The notes: generated from the sequence alone by a model not told the origin. A stretch of DNA of 64,000 nucleotides from Triatoma infestans (GCA_011037195.1 JAAEAF010014739.1:347822-411821), one strand, 5' to 3'. Positions 1 to 11,830 are shown, numbered from the stretch's first letter. Numbers and translations are program-made.

Positions 1-19
1 AATTAAAGTGACATGATTA

Positions 20-430
20 GATATATGTTACAATGCTTAAAGCAAATCGTAGGAAGCCCTTTTCAAAATAATCTCGTGAAAGGAAAAAACTGACTAAGCC
101 GCACTTCCGGTTGACGGATTTCAATGAAATCTTGGAGTCTGATCCTACAATACTTATAATTTTTACAAATGCTTAGTGGTCTTCAAGGTTTTTGATAGAA
201 CTTGACCTTCCAGCCACCAGAAACACTCTATAATTAATTTTCTCCGTTTAAACTGTTTTAAACAAAAGTGATTGGGTTTTTATATGTCTGGTTAGTAATC
301 GTTGTTGTGATTATGGACAAAGTTGAAACAAACTTAAAAAAAACCGTTCATGAAAGTTGCATTTTCGTTGAACCGATTTTCTTCAAACTCGGAATTTCGT
401 CATCAAATTTATTTGTAATTGATTATATTG
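20..430 (-). repeat. Rep-A copy, reverse orientation, truncated
   Basis: Contains GCACTTCCGGTTGACGGATT and, 250 bp on, AACCGATTTTCTTCAAACTCGGAATTT, here shortened in description: both are reverse complements of the Rep-A module (CCGGAAGTG plus AAAATCGNTTGACC). The left end may lie before the window. Confidence 0.7.
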
Positions 431-654
431 TATAGTTGATAGTTGATATTATATATGGTTGAAAACTTGTTTGCGATTAACCAAAGCTGGATGACTCTGG
501 GCTATTTTAGCGTACGTTCTATTTAGTTATTGGCAATAAAGGTCGGAATTCATGGGAAAGTCATCAGGGGCTAATTCAGGATGAATTACTACTTCATAGT
601 TCCAAAAAACGCACAACATTGACTTTATCTCAAATTGCTCTCATGTATTAACCA

Positions 655-1250
655 GAAATCCCGTTTGGCCACTATCCAACCTTAAGCCCCTGTCTCAGGA
701 TTATGTCAGTAAATCCATTTCTCATCACATTCTTTTGTAGAATCAGAGATATTTTCTGTGATAGCCTGCTGATGCATCTCTGATGTTTTCCAGCTCTGCG
801 GACCAAACCACAACAACTTTTTTGTAGAAAACCTCAAGTAAGTTGGATTTTTTTAAGAGAAATTGGCAAGTATCCATTCTCCTGGCGACCTGTTGAGCTC
901 TACATTCATCCGATACTATCCTACATTGCCTTTGTACCTTTCCCATAGATTTTATCTTTTGCGCCCAACGGTATCTTTAGACACTGCCTGTTCTGCAACA
1001 AGTTTACAATTATTTGTGGTTGGATTTGACTAGACAGCTTCCTGGAAAGCCTCAATGTCACATGATGCCGCCCTGAACCTGTCGTTCTTTCTAAGGTCAT
1101 CATCAAAATCAAAATTTTCGAAACCAACGCTGGACAGTTGGCTGATCAAGGACATCTTCCCCTCTGATTTCACATAGAAGCTGCGCAGCTTTAGCAGCTG
1201 TACACTGATTTTTCCGTAAAAGTTACTAGTCTGTTGTAACATACAATCAT
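655..1250 (-). pseudogene. Degenerate mariner-type (Tc1/mariner superfamily) transposase
   Basis: Read on the minus strand from about 1250 down, with several stops and shifts, the translation keeps the order of mariner transposase landmarks. A W/F-rich helix-turn-helix end (SSVGFENFDFDDDL) comes first. Next is a second helix-turn-helix reading NPTTNNCKLVAEQAVSKDTV, comparable to the family's NP..T..ELAE.L.VS..TV. Last is CDEKWIY.HNP, comparable to the DEKWIYYDNP block that carries the first catalytic Asp of the D,D(34)D triad. The rest of the catalytic domain was not recognised. Stops split the frame, so it is a dead, old copy. No terminal repeats were identified. Superfamily is likely; the subfamily is not determined. 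Confidence 0.65.
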
Positions 1251-1269
1251 GGTTTCCTAAAAATTGCAC

Positions 1270-2870
1270 TGACTATTTGAAGGGTTTAGAGATTAATATA
1301 ATATTATGGTTGTTTGTAAACACTAGATGTATATGGTTGGGGGAGGGGGTAAAGTTCATGAAACTTCTTTAGATAGAAAAATGGTCATTTTTTTTTTATA
1401 CATCCAATAAATAATTTTCTTTACAGCTACGTCTCTGTGCTTACAAAGTGTAGGTCTTCAGAACTCAATGAAGATGTATCTTCTTTGAGAGGGCTAATTC
1501 ACTTGTCTCCCTTTTGATGTATTATTATTGGTAAAGATCCTTGTAGAGCCAAGTAGAGATCTTCTTACTGAATATATCAGATTACAATGATTGAATGATT
1601 TAAGGAAATATTCATACATAAAAAAAGTACATAAATTTTCACGTTTTTTTTTATTTAGTACGCTGCCACAGAAAAATTATCGATATTTTCAAATTTTATT
1701 CGATGTTTAGCCCATATTTTATAATTCATTTTTTTAAATAAGCAGCTCAAACATGAAACTGATCAAATCTTGAACAGAAAAAAATGTTGGGAATATTATG
1801 AGTTGGGCACAAGCACACAAACAGAATTAAAAGAAGCCTGCAGCTTTTCTCTATAAGTGAATACATTAACAGTATTAATAGGTAGTTATTTTAGCCCAAT
1901 ATATTTGACTATATTATTGAGAGTCCCATACACCACACAGATTCTTTATAAAATGTTTTAATTTATTGGAAAAGTCTACTTCGCATTCATTACTATCATC
2001 TTTTGATGTTAATTATTAATTCAAATCAATGATTAACAGCAAAAGATGATAAATTTCGTAATAAATGCGAAATACACTTTTCCAATAAAACAGATAAATA
2101 TTAATTTGATGCAAAAATACAAGTAACGTCATTATAAGCGATGTTTCAACTCAAAGTTGACCCTTCTATATATATATATATGTTGTTATTGTTTTTTTTT
2201 TTTAAAACTATCTATTGCTCGTTGTCAATTACTAATTTGAGAAATATATTATGATACAGACTCTAATAGACAACATAATAGTCTCAACCTAGTACCTAGC
2301 ACTGGCACTAAATGAAAAGTTACTAACTAAAACAAATATATAAATCCAACACCATGTTGTGTAAATGTTAGTGAGATGATAATAAACACATCACTGTTCC
2401 AAGTATAAAATGAGATGTATACAATATGTGTATGTGTATATATTATGCGTGCATATGTATGTGTGTGTGTTTTTGTGATTGCGTGTGTTTGCTCTAAATA
2501 TAAAGTTGAGGCAGGTTCATCTCTGTTTCCTCCTTTATACTGTTGTAACTATATTACTATGTTATTGTTCTCATTGCTGCTGTTTTGCTATTATGGTTGT
2601 TATATTTTCTTTGTTTTAAATTTAAAAGCTTTTATTTACATTACAGTATTTATTATATATTATAATAAATAATATGTTACCTATATATTTATTTTATTTA
2701 TTATTATTTTATTCAATTTTATTTGTTTTTAATTATTTTTAATAACATTTCTATAACTGTTTTTATCTTCCTGCTTGCTTCATTACGGTATATTTCATTA
2801 TATTTGTTTTTTCTTCCCTCTTTCTTTAGTTTTAAAAGATATTTGAAATTATTTGATTAATATTCGTTAT
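1270..2870. other. AT-rich non-coding stretch
   Basis: Apart from the foldback at about 1950-2100, I see only simple sequence: short TA and TG runs and T-tracts. A small open frame at 2415-2672 translates to TG-repeat-derived and hydrophobic low-complexity sequence and is not credible as a gene. Confidence 0.6.
1950..2100. repeat. Foldback (inverted repeat) element, ~150 bp
   Basis: The left arm TTATTGGAAAAGTCTACTTC, followed by GCATTCATTAC and ATCATCTTTTG, is mirrored on the right by the reverse complement CAAAAGATGAT, GTAATAAATGCGAAATACAC and TTTTCCAATAAA. The arms are about 60 bp with a short AT-rich centre. It would fold into a near-perfect hairpin. Probably a MITE-like element; no target duplication was verified. 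Confidence 0.8.
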
Positions 2871-2879
2871 CATTTTTTT

Positions 2880-4068
2880 TGTTTAAAGAAAAGTTGTAGT
2901 CTAACAAAATCCATTCATTATAATGGTACTTCCGGTTTGCTGGTTTTTGGCCAAAACCTGTAACACACATATCCAGAGGAGTGAGATGATAATAAACATA
3001 TCACTTTCTCCGAAGGCCTCAGAAGATTTATTTTTTAAGTCATGGTCGTAATAGTTTATGTTAATAGCAGTTTACAAAATTGTAATTGATAAATTTTATA
3101 GTTAGTATATACCAGATATAATGAAATTCGTCGGTGTTTTTTATGGAGCAAATCGCGAAAGCTGAAAAAAAAAAACTGCTCTGTAAAAATGCACTTCCGG
3201 TTTACTAATTTTCTTGACACTCGGAATTTTGGCTATCTATTTATTTTTAATTAATTTTGTTTGGATGGTAGAATTATATAATCAACTAAGATAGCACTTT
3301 ACAAGAAAGCATAACCAAACCCCTTCTTCCAAGAGACCCCTTAAATGGAGTTTTACCCGAAGAAATGTTTCAAATAAAATTTGTAAACACATTATATGTT
3401 GCTTAGTTTAAAGAAAATCATTGGAGCCTTTTAGAGAAACTAGCAGAAAATGGAAAACTACTTTTCAATAAAAACGCACATCCGGTCAACCAATTTTCTT
3501 TAAACTCGGAATTTCGTCAACATATTTAATTCTAATTAATATTACTTAGATGATGGAATTGTGTAATAAACCAATATAGCACTTTAAAGGGAACCATACC
3601 TCCACCCATCCTCAAAAAAATATTAGTAAATAAATTTTCCCGGCGAAAAGTTTCAAAAAAAAGTTGTAACTCTTTGAATATGTAGTTGATATATAAGGTT
3701 TAAAGAAAATCGTTGGAACTTTTTGCGAGAAAAATCACAAAACCTGAGAAAAACTGTTCATTAAAAGTTGCACTTCCGGTTAAACGATTTTTACGAAAAG
3801 CTTATTCTCAGGTCTCATGTTAGCGCTTTAAGGAAATATTAAGTTTGAACATTCTGCGATTTTTCATTTTTGAGATACGAGAATGAAAGATATTGGTCTG
3901 TCTCGTATCCCACACACACATACACAGACCAATTGCCAAAAACCACTTTTTTGGACTCAGGAGACCTCCAAACGGAGGTTTCCGGTGAATACTCGATATA
4001 CAAAATATGAAACGATAATAGCAAGAGAAAGTAAAAATCTAGCAAGAAACTCGCAGCACATTATTTTT
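2880..4068 (-). repeat. Rep-A copies, reverse orientation (nested or tandem pieces)
   Basis: Several reverse Rep-A modules follow one another, marked by ACTTCCGGTTTGCTGG (~2931), GCACTTCCGGTTTACTAA (~3190), CACATCCGGTCAACC (~3477) and GCACTTCCGGTTAAACG (~3770). They end with the reversed head (TTTCCGGTGAATACTCGATA, ~3978). There are more modules than one element holds, so at least two copies are joined. Confidence 0.8.
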
Positions 4069-4071
4069 CTC

Positions 4072-4362
4072 TAATTAATATACTTTCTTAATAACAAATT
4101 TTATAGTTTTTATTAACAAATTAATATACTTTCTTAATAACAAATTTTATACTTTTTATTAACAAATTAATAAACTTTCCTAATAACAAATTTTATACTT
4201 TTTATTAACAAGTTAATATACTTTCCTAATAACAAATTTTATACTTTTTATTAACAAATTAATATACTTTCTTAATAACAAATTTTATACTTTTTATTAA
4301 CAAATTAATATACTTTCTTAATAACAAATTTTATACTTTTTATTAACAAATTAATATACTTT
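4072..4362. repeat. 46-bp satellite, about 6.3 copies
   Basis: The unit begins AAATTAATATACTTTCTTAA, continues TAACAAATTTTATAC and ends TTTTTATTAAC. Copies begin at 4072, 4118, 4164, 4210, 4256 and 4302, with a partial copy at 4348. Units differ by only one to three bases. It abuts the end of a Rep-A copy. Confidence 0.95.
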
Positions 4363-5555
4363 ATTATTTTTTTTTTATAATGGTTAATGGCATCGACTGC
4401 TTTGGCCTTTAGCCATTTTTCTTTCTCAAAAATCTTACACCAATATATATACATGTACAAACACCAACTAATTCTTATTTTTATAAGTTCATGCATGTCC
4501 AAGTAACAAAAGGAATGAGTCCATTCGCAGGAAAGAACTGTCGGCTTATTTATATATCAAACACTCACACTCACACAGGTGCCGGGGTTGCCAATGCCGG
4601 CTCAGACCCTCCCCTCCTAGAATCAGTGGCTCCCAAATAAAAACAAAGTGCAGAAAAGGCTTCCTAAACGACCGAATACTTTATTATTATTATTATTAAT
4701 AACAAATTTTCCTTAAAGTCAAATTTTTGCTCATTGGCATAAACATAAAAATAGTTGGGGTTTTATTCCGTTTTATTACATACAGTTAACTGTATCTATG
4801 CTATAGTAGTTTCCTTCTCTCTGTGAAGATTGTAAGGGGGTGCTAGATCTTCATTATATTATACACTTTGCTGGGATATTTGCTGAAAGCAGGAGTCTCA
4901 GTTTTATTATATTTTATATAATTTCTTATTAATTTCTTTTCTGGTAACATAATAGTACTAATAATTTTCATTATCAACATCCCATTTTATAATACATGGG
5001 AATGGGAACCACTTATATAGGTTTTAAAATAAAAATAAAAAACCTTCACCACCACCTAATAAGGACCTATCTCATTTTGTTTTTGTTTTTTTATATATAT
5101 TGTGAAGTAAGTACTAAACTCGTTGGGCATGGTTAGTGCCTGGATTGGGAGACAATCCTACCATTTTCAGGGTTGCCATGGAGACCTTTATATATCATTG
5201 GTAAAAACTTCAGTCTCTTTGCAGTCTCTCCCTTACTTGCTCTTACTATTTTATGAGAAAATTTGAATAATCCCTTCTTTTAAAAGATTTAGTTAAATTT
5301 CCATTTCAGAGTATATTTTGTCTGTAAATATTTCATTAACAAGAAATTATCTAATAATTAATTGCAATATACTAATGGTTTATAAAATCTATTGCATCAT
5401 ATATTTCTATGTCGAATGATTTGTCCGCATTTATTGTCCGTCCGAAACATAAAATACATTCTGTATAGCTATATTAATTAAGTTTTTATTTTTATTTATG
5501 TGATGCTTTTATATATATTTAATTAATTAATGAATTCTTACTTATTTTCTTTTAT
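4363..5555. other. Non-coding, mostly AT-rich; GC-richer patch at 4555-4670
   Basis: No gene seen. The patch at 4578-4610 (GGTGCCGGGGTTG, then AATGCCGGCTCAG) partly resembles 25040-25100 (AATGCCGGCTGAA, GAGCCGGGGTTGA), so both may be bits of one unidentified repeat. A 5S-like fragment lies at 5113-5165. Confidence 0.4.
5113..5165 (+). pseudogene. 5S rRNA-like fragment (5S pseudogene or 5S-derived SINE head)
   Basis: CTAAACTCGTTGGGCATGG, then TTAGTGCCTGGATTGGGAGAC, follows the 3' half of eukaryotic 5S rRNA (TTAAGC..CGTCGGGC.TGGTTAGTACTTGGATGGGTGAC), which spans the internal pol III A, intermediate and C elements. There is a one-base insertion in GGATGGG and the sequence drifts after position 5155. 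The 5' half is not evident. Homology is likely, but function as rRNA is excluded. Confidence 0.6.
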
Positions 5556-5559
5556 TGTT

Positions 5560-6235
5560 ATATATTACTTTCTTTTAATAATAATAGAAGAGGAAGGAAG
5601 TATTGCGATCGTGCCAGATTTTCGAAGTAGAGTTTTCACCGGAAATACACGTTTTGAGGTTTTCTGTGTCCTTAAAAAGTGGTTTTTAGAAAATGGTCTT
5701 TATGTCTCCGTATGTGAACAGAATATCTCACAAACGAAAAAGTTACAGGAAGCTCAAATTTGGTATTCCGTTTAGATACTACACGAAGATTTCTGGCAAA
5801 ATCCATCAACCGGAAGTGCCACTTTACTGAATGTTTTTATTTTCAGTGTTTTGTGATTTTCTCGAAAACAGCTCAAACGATTTTCTTTAAACTTTCGTAT
5901 ATCAGCTACGCATACAAAGAGCTACAATTTTTATTTGAAATATTTCTCCGGGAAAATTCATTTACGAGCCCTTTTTGGGGGTGGGGCGGAGTTTTGTTTT
6001 TCTCTAATGTGCTATATAATTCTGTCAAACTAAAAGGTATTAATTAGAATGATATGAAATGCCAAAATTCTCATTTTAAAGAAAACCGCTTGAGCGGAAG
6101 TGCGACTTTACTGAATAGGTTTTTTCAGTTTTGTGTGTGATTTTCTCCATAAAAATGCCGACGGTTTTAAACACTAATGGGAATTGTAATCATGTGAGGG
6201 TTTCACCCCATGTGTTTGCTTATTATTTAGGATAT
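5560..6235 (+). repeat. Rep-A copy, forward
   Basis: The head TACTTTCTTTTAATAATAAT, then GAAGTATTGCGATCGTG, leads to CACCGGAAATACACGTTTTG. Module 1 is CAACCGGAAGTGCCACTTTA (~5807), module 2 is GAGCGGAAGTGCGACTTTA (~6094), and the tail is TGTGAGGGTTTCACCCC (~6194). It is one of the more complete copies (about 0.68 kb). Short open frames inside it are incidental. Confidence 0.85.
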
Positions 6236-6239
6236 TCAT

Positions 6240-6625
6240 AGGGATAAAGATTTTAATACTTACATTAACTTACTACATAATATCTTGATTAATACGGTTT
6301 TAATCTTGCCATCTTTGTTTATTATCACTAATTTATTGGCTATAAAATATAATACTAATAATGTGTTCAGAAATGATTCCCATCAATATGGCATAAGAAG
6401 CAAAAACAGCTTATATATTCCAGCTAAAAGACTGAAAAAATCCGATTTGTCTCCAACTATAATGTCTTGGAAAATATATAATAACTTGCCGTATGAAATT
6501 AAAGAAATTGAAGAAAAACAGTTCAGATAAGTAGTAAGAAGATTTCTGATAGAGAAAACTTTCTACAGTATTACTGAATATTTAGAACACAAGTGGAAGG
6601 TTACAGAATTTTGTATAGACTAAGT
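6240..6625 (+). pseudogene. LINE (non-LTR retrotransposon) ORF2 C-terminal remnant
   Basis: The open frame 6285-6530 reads ...HQYGIRSKNSLYIP.KRLKKS...SWKIYNNLPYEIKEIE. After one TAA it continues in the same frame as VVRRFLIEKTFYSITEYL to a stop at about 6622. This matches the tail often found at the end of jockey/CR1-type LINE reverse transcriptase proteins (H.YNTR.K..L..P..R......S....G.K.YN.LP..IK......FK..LK..L....FYS..E). No reverse transcriptase core is present and the 5' end is lost at the junction with Rep-A. A dead fragment; the clade is uncertain. Confidence 0.75.
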
Positions 6626-6639
6626 ATCCCTGGTTACAT

Positions 6640-7430
6640 GTACGTTACATTATTACTAAGAACAAAGTTTATTTAAAGTAAACTCAGTTTCTTTGTACAT
6701 CACAGCTAGAATTTGTTGATATGTTATTGCATTTTTGAATACGATAAAGGTTAATTTAAAAAAAAAAAATAACAGCTGTTGGTTAAAAAATGCTATATGG
6801 CTAATATTTGACAGAGAAGTAAATGTAAAATAATTAAATGTTTAGGCCTAAATTTGTAATGTTTAAGTTTCAGCTTTAACTATATTAAAATATATTAAGA
6901 TACCCAGCAAGTACTATTAAAATTATTTCAGTAGTATAGGTATACGTGGGGGGGGGGGATGGGGGATAATAAAATAATCCTAGTCATTGACAAATCTCCT
7001 ATAAAGTTGCTATTCATCATTAAATAAATTGTAGAAAATACTTAATGCCAAGTGTTCCAATCATAAATTTATTTAGCATGTTGGAATTATAAACATTTGC
7101 AAATTATTTGCTAGGTAATTGATTGCAATTTTAAGATCAAATAATATTATATTAAAATAAATACATTGATAAAATATTGCATCCTTAACCCAAATATTTC
7201 ACTAATTATTGATTATTTTAGTAAATAAGGTTACTGTGTCAAAATTATTGATTGATCTGTAGTTGAGTAAACAAACATATTGATTTTTTTTTTTTTTTTT
7301 AAAAAAGAGAGATATTTCCTATATTATTTGCTGTAAAGTTTATTATCGTTAACGATTTCATTATCGTTGGTTAATATAATACATAAAATGACAAATTTTC
7401 TTTATACATAAAAAAGTACTCGTTAGGGCA
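6640..7430. other. AT-rich, no gene seen
   Basis: Holds an A-run (~6757), a G-run (6949-6958) and a T-run (~7285). No conserved reading frame or recognisable mobile element. Confidence 0.6.
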
Positions 7431-7437
7431 AACATTA

Positions 7438-7810
7438 TGTGATGGATAGAGAGGAGAGTGAATTGAAGATAATTTAGGAAGAAAAGAAAATAAACTAGTG
7501 GGATATGCTGAACACTGTATAATGAAATAGAAACTCAAACTGCGAGGACTTAACACTGTTATTAGATGTTACAGAATGAGGTAAGCGAGAGAATAATTAA
7601 GAGACAGAGACAGACTGGCTGAGTATTAGAAAGTAGAATGATGTTTTCTGACTAGTGTCCAAGACGGTTCAAAAGACTGTTTTTTCCGTAAGCTCTGGTA
7701 TATATCTATAGAATTATCCCTCCTAGTCTGCCTAGGTGGGGAGTGACTAATGTTGATTCAACTAATGTCGGGACCCTATGAATGAGCTTTAATGATTCGA
7801 TCGCATTACA
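7438..7810 (+). mobile_element. Rep-B (solo LTR-like) copy 1
   Basis: Shares an ordered set of blocks with three other places in the window: GATATGCTGAACACTGTATAA, then CAAACTGCGAGGACTT, AGACAGACTGGCTGAGT, CCTCCTAGTCTGCCTAGG and TTTAATGATTCG. It begins TGTGATGG and ends CATTACA, close to the TGTAATG...CATTATA of copy 2. Target duplication is ambiguous: CATTA precedes the start and overlaps the end. Confidence 0.7.
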
Positions 7811-7959
7811 AAGTGATTTGAGAACTAGTACTCACACCCAGGCAGGTAGTATGAATATTACAATGTAGTTCAGAAGATAGCGCCAATAACATTAAAAATC
7901 AACTTCATAAAATTTGAAATTTACCGCCACAAATTCCGCATAATCGCCTAAAATCTTCT

Positions 7960-9494
7960 TCATTTTTTTTTTCAGAAAAATATTAAAATTAAAGTGAATA
8001 CGTTCATATCTGTGCAATGAGGAAATCGTTATAGTTGTTTTCGTCAAAACTCAAGAAAACTCAACTATTTCTGTAAAGTCGTATTTCCGTTTGTTAATCG
8101 ATTTTCTTCATATTTGGAATTTTGGTATACTTCTTATAAATATATATTAATATTATATAGGTGGCAGAATCATGCATTGTACTGAAGTTGGTACTTTAGA
8201 GGAGAACTAACCGCTGTACTTTCTCCATAACAAAGTAATAGTAGGATGTCTTTAGGGAAGCTAACTCTGGAAAGTACACAATGGAGAGGAATGAAACTAG
8301 TGTTTTTTTTTCTGGTTCTAATCCTTGACGAAATTCTTAAAATAATTTTGGTACAGCAAATTGTTATGATCACTTCTTTTATGATAATCAAGGTGTGTCA
8401 TTGAGTTTCTTCATTGCTGCTTTCTGGACTGCAATGTTACTAAGTTGAAGTGATTACCGAAGCGAAGAGTTCTGCTAGCATATAAATTCCTTCTTTTATA
8501 ATAATTATGTTACGGAGCTCTGAAAAAAAAAAAATCTGGTTTGAAACACTAACACAACCTTCTCTTATTCCAGTTTTCGAAATTGTAATTGACAAATTTT
8601 AGAGTTTGTGTATCAAATTTGATGAAATTTTTTGAAGTTCGTCGAAAACTGAAAAAAAAAAATGTTCACTAAAAGCGCACCTCCGGTTTACTAATTTTCT
8701 TAAAACTCGGAATTTTTTTGGCCATCTATTTATTTCTAATTAATTTTGTTTGAATGGTAGAAATGTATAATCAACTATGATAGCACTTTAGAGAAAGCAT
8801 CCGTTAAAAGCCCCATTAAAAATTACTTCACCAGGAGAATCATTTTAAATAAAAGTTGTAGCTCTTTATATGTGTAGTTCACATTCCTAGTTTAAAGAAA
8901 ATCGTTAGAGCCGTTTCCGAGAAAATACCAAAAACTGAAAAATACATTTCAGAAAAAACGCACTTCCGGTCATCCAATTTTTTTTTTTAAACTCGAAATT
9001 TCAACAACTTATTTAATTCTAACTAATATTATTTAGATAACAGAATTGGTATAATAAACTGGAATAGCCCTTTAGATGAAACCTGAACCCAACTCCTCCC
9101 CTAAAAGTGCCCTTAAATGAATTTTCCCGGAGAAAGGGTTCAAATAAAAGTTGTAGCTTATTGTATGTGTAGATGATGTACCAAGTTTGTCAAGAAAATC
9201 GTCGGAGCCATTTTTGAGCAAAATTGCAACAAAAAAAAATATTGGTAATATGGTACTTCCGGTTGAAGAATTGTGACAGATAACGAACTGTCAGATTTTA
9301 TTGGTGATACCTAAACGAAATATCAAGTTTAAACTTTCTACGGTTTTTCGTTTTTGAGCTATGCCGTTCACATTCATACATACACACACACACACACGCG
9401 TTATTTTCTAAAAACCACTTTTTTGAACTTAGAGGACTTCAAAACGGATATTTCCGGTGAAAACTCGATATCGAAAATTTGACACGATTACAAA
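7960..9494 (-). repeat. Rep-A copies, reverse orientation
   Basis: Reversed modules at ~8080 (GTATTTCCGTTTGTTAATCG), ~8675 (GCGCACCTCCGGTTTACTAA), ~8959 (CGCACTTCCGGTCATCC) and ~9253 (GTACTTCCGGTTGAAG), ending in the reversed head TTTCCGGTGAAAACTCGATA (~9449). At least two elements. The interval 8290-8560 is less clearly Rep-A. Confidence 0.75.
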
Positions 9495-9770
9495 TTTGAG
9501 CAAAATTGCAACAAAAAAAAATATTGGTAATATGGTACTTCCGGTTGAAGAATTGTGACAGATAACGAACTGTCAGATTTCATGGTGATACCTAAACGAA
9601 ATATCAAGTTTAAACTTTCTACGGTTTTTCGTTTTTGAGCTATGCCGTTCACATTCATACATACACACACACACGCGTTATTTTCTAAAAACCACTTTTT
9701 TGAACTTAGAGGACTTCAAAACGGATATTTCCGGTGAAAACTCGATATCGAAAATTTGACACGATTACAA
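9213..9770. repeat. 282-bp tandem duplication of the Rep-A head
   Basis: Copies at 9213-9494 and 9495-9770 both start TTTGAGCAAAATTGCAAC and end ACACGATTACAA. They differ by a few bases only (a CA-run length and one or two small indels), so the duplication is recent compared with the divergence between Rep-A copies. Confidence 0.93.
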
Positions 9771-9779
9771 TACTTCCTC

Positions 9780-11335
9780 TCTTACCAGGAGTAAGAGGTG
9801 TAAGAAAGTAATATATGGACATATTTAAAGAGAAATTGTCAATTCTGAAATTATATTATCAGCAGTAAGAGATAAAGTCGTGTTAGTGTATATATGCAAT
9901 TTTTTTAGTTTGTAAAACGAAGCGCTGTATCACTTATTATAGAGAAAGTGAAAAGTTAGTATTATTATTGAATTTTTTTTTCTCAAAGAAATGAAAACCT
10001 AAAAAACACTGAAACTTTCCTTTCTGGAGGTTCAGAGTTTCAGACTAATCCCCAACTAAATTGATATATTTAAATTAAAAAAAATTGAAAATAGGCTAGA
10101 TTAATAATTAATAACTATAATTTTAAGTTTTCAGTTTAGTTTGCCATTAATATAGGTAATTAGTTATGATTATGTGGCCAAGCAAGGCTGTACGTTTTCA
10201 GTTTTATCATTAACATTATTGTTATTATCGAGTGTTCAATCTGCTATTCTAATGGTATTTGTATTAATCGTTTCAGTTGTACTTTAGTTTTCAAACTTAA
10301 CATCACTGTATTTCATAAATTTTTGTTCGTTTGTTTGATTCCTTATGTCTTCATAATTTTCTATTGAACGTCTATTTATTAAAATGAATTTTAGCTGTCT
10401 GATTGTTGAGCATTTCACATATTTAATCTGTTTTATGAACTAATTATGAAATTATAAGTTTTTTAATTATTGTGATTATAGTTTTGTATATATAAATTAT
10501 TTGATAAGGCACATAAATATTCAAAAATTAAAAAAATCAGAATTTTTAAAAGTTATTAGTTTACTATATCATAATTTTGTTCAATGCTTTGTTTATTTTA
10601 AATATATATATATGTATTAATTGATTATTATTACTGATCGATTTTATTGTATTGTGATGTGGGGGGCGGGCCAAGCTGCTTCATTTCATTTATTTCACCA
10701 CTCCAGGAAAAGTATGTGTTTTCCACACACTGTTCTGTTTTTGACTGAGTAGTCCCAATTCCTCCACAAAAACTCTTTATCGTCTCTGAAATTTGATCTA
10801 ATATTCCTAAATGGTGATCCATCTCTCTCTATATTTTCCTTCTTTTTTTTATTATTATTATTTTATTTTCCTATAATACATCTCGTATTAAACCCGAAAT
10901 AGTTTGTGCATTAATAGTAGTGATCTTCCAAGAGCTTTATCGAGATTATTAGTCTTTTGGATGAATTTCATTGCATGGGTCAAAAATCATAGTGTGTTTG
11001 TTAATCATAGTGCACGAATTATATGGTAATTAATATCTCGTAAAATCTGATTTATTAAGTATTACCTTTTAGTATATAGTTTGAGAAGTTACTTAGTGTA
11101 TTGTTTCCAATACTTTTTGCAAGCTTGAGAACCCTTAGAATTTGTTTGTTTTTTTTAACTATTAAACAAAGGGTTTCTGTTTATGAACAGTTAAAGATGT
11201 GAAATTTTGGATCAGAATAATTTTCAGTTTTACTGAGAGGTAGGTGAATTGTAGTAATTTTTTATTCATTACCGTTAATTTAAAGTTTCTATTAAATTAA
11301 ATTAATCGATCTTTTGTTGTCCTAAGCCCGCATTA
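9780..11335. other. AT-rich non-coding, one unexplained minus-strand open frame
   Basis: Mostly AT-rich with A/T runs. The only stretch of different character is 10631-10822, listed separately. Confidence 0.5.
10631..10822 (-). other. Unassigned 63-codon open frame, possible gene or element remnant
   Basis: Minus strand, ATG start and TAA stop, encoding a mixed, non-repetitive composition (begins MDHHLGILDQISETIKSF, ends LGPPPTSQYNKIDQ). It is less AT-rich than its surroundings, which is why it stands out. No family is recognised and there is no signal peptide or membrane segment. No splice signals were judged convincing. It could be an exon of a minus-strand gene, an eroded mobile element or chance. 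Confidence 0.2.
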
Positions 11336-11339
11336 CCCA

Positions 11340-11830
11340 TCACTTAGCAATTTTGAGACCGATAAATTAAACAATGGAGTAAAAGGGAACTGGAGAAGCA
11401 CTGGAGGGTCTCGATGGGGGTACCTCCAGGCTATAAGATTTATAAAAGATATACGACAAGGAGATTTGAGATATATTCTCGTCCTGGGTATATTGACAGG
11501 ACCCGCTCGAATAGCCAGTCATTTAAACAATATGCAGGACGTCTAGTCATTCCGTGTCAGTATTGTAATGAGGGTGTCAGGGAAACGGTGTAAAATAAAT
11601 TGGCCAGTGTCTCCCTTTTCGCCAATACTAAGTTTTCGCATATTTGGAGGACAACACTCTCATGGGATTGCTTGGAGAGTTGGTGTTTAGAGATATCTTA
11701 AGATATTATACAGTCAGACCGGTAGATTAATGGGTCTTAATCGCCCTCTTTTTAGGAGGAAAAATTTCGTATTTTCTGCCGGGAGGAAGGGGATTGGCTT
11801 AGATCGCACCACCCCTTCTGGTACTCGTCA
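11340..11830 (+). pseudogene. LINE ORF2 C-terminal remnant (zinc-knuckle tail), family L1
   Basis: The plus-strand translation includes SKRELEKHW, then RTRSNSQSFKQYAGRL, then CQYCNEGVRETV followed by a stop and a shifted continuation. The last block is the CxxC...ET..H....C motif that follows the RNase H or reverse transcriptase region in several LINE clades. The same series (KKQLEKHW; LCQNRDGVRETVYHYLAQCP) occurs reversed at 58.4-58.9 kb, so these are two copies of one family. Stops and shifts make it inactive. Confidence 0.65.

Noticed and set aside
5530..6047. Two overlapping + frames (81 and 95 codons) as genes
   Set aside because: They lie entirely inside a Rep-A copy and are not kept open in other copies.
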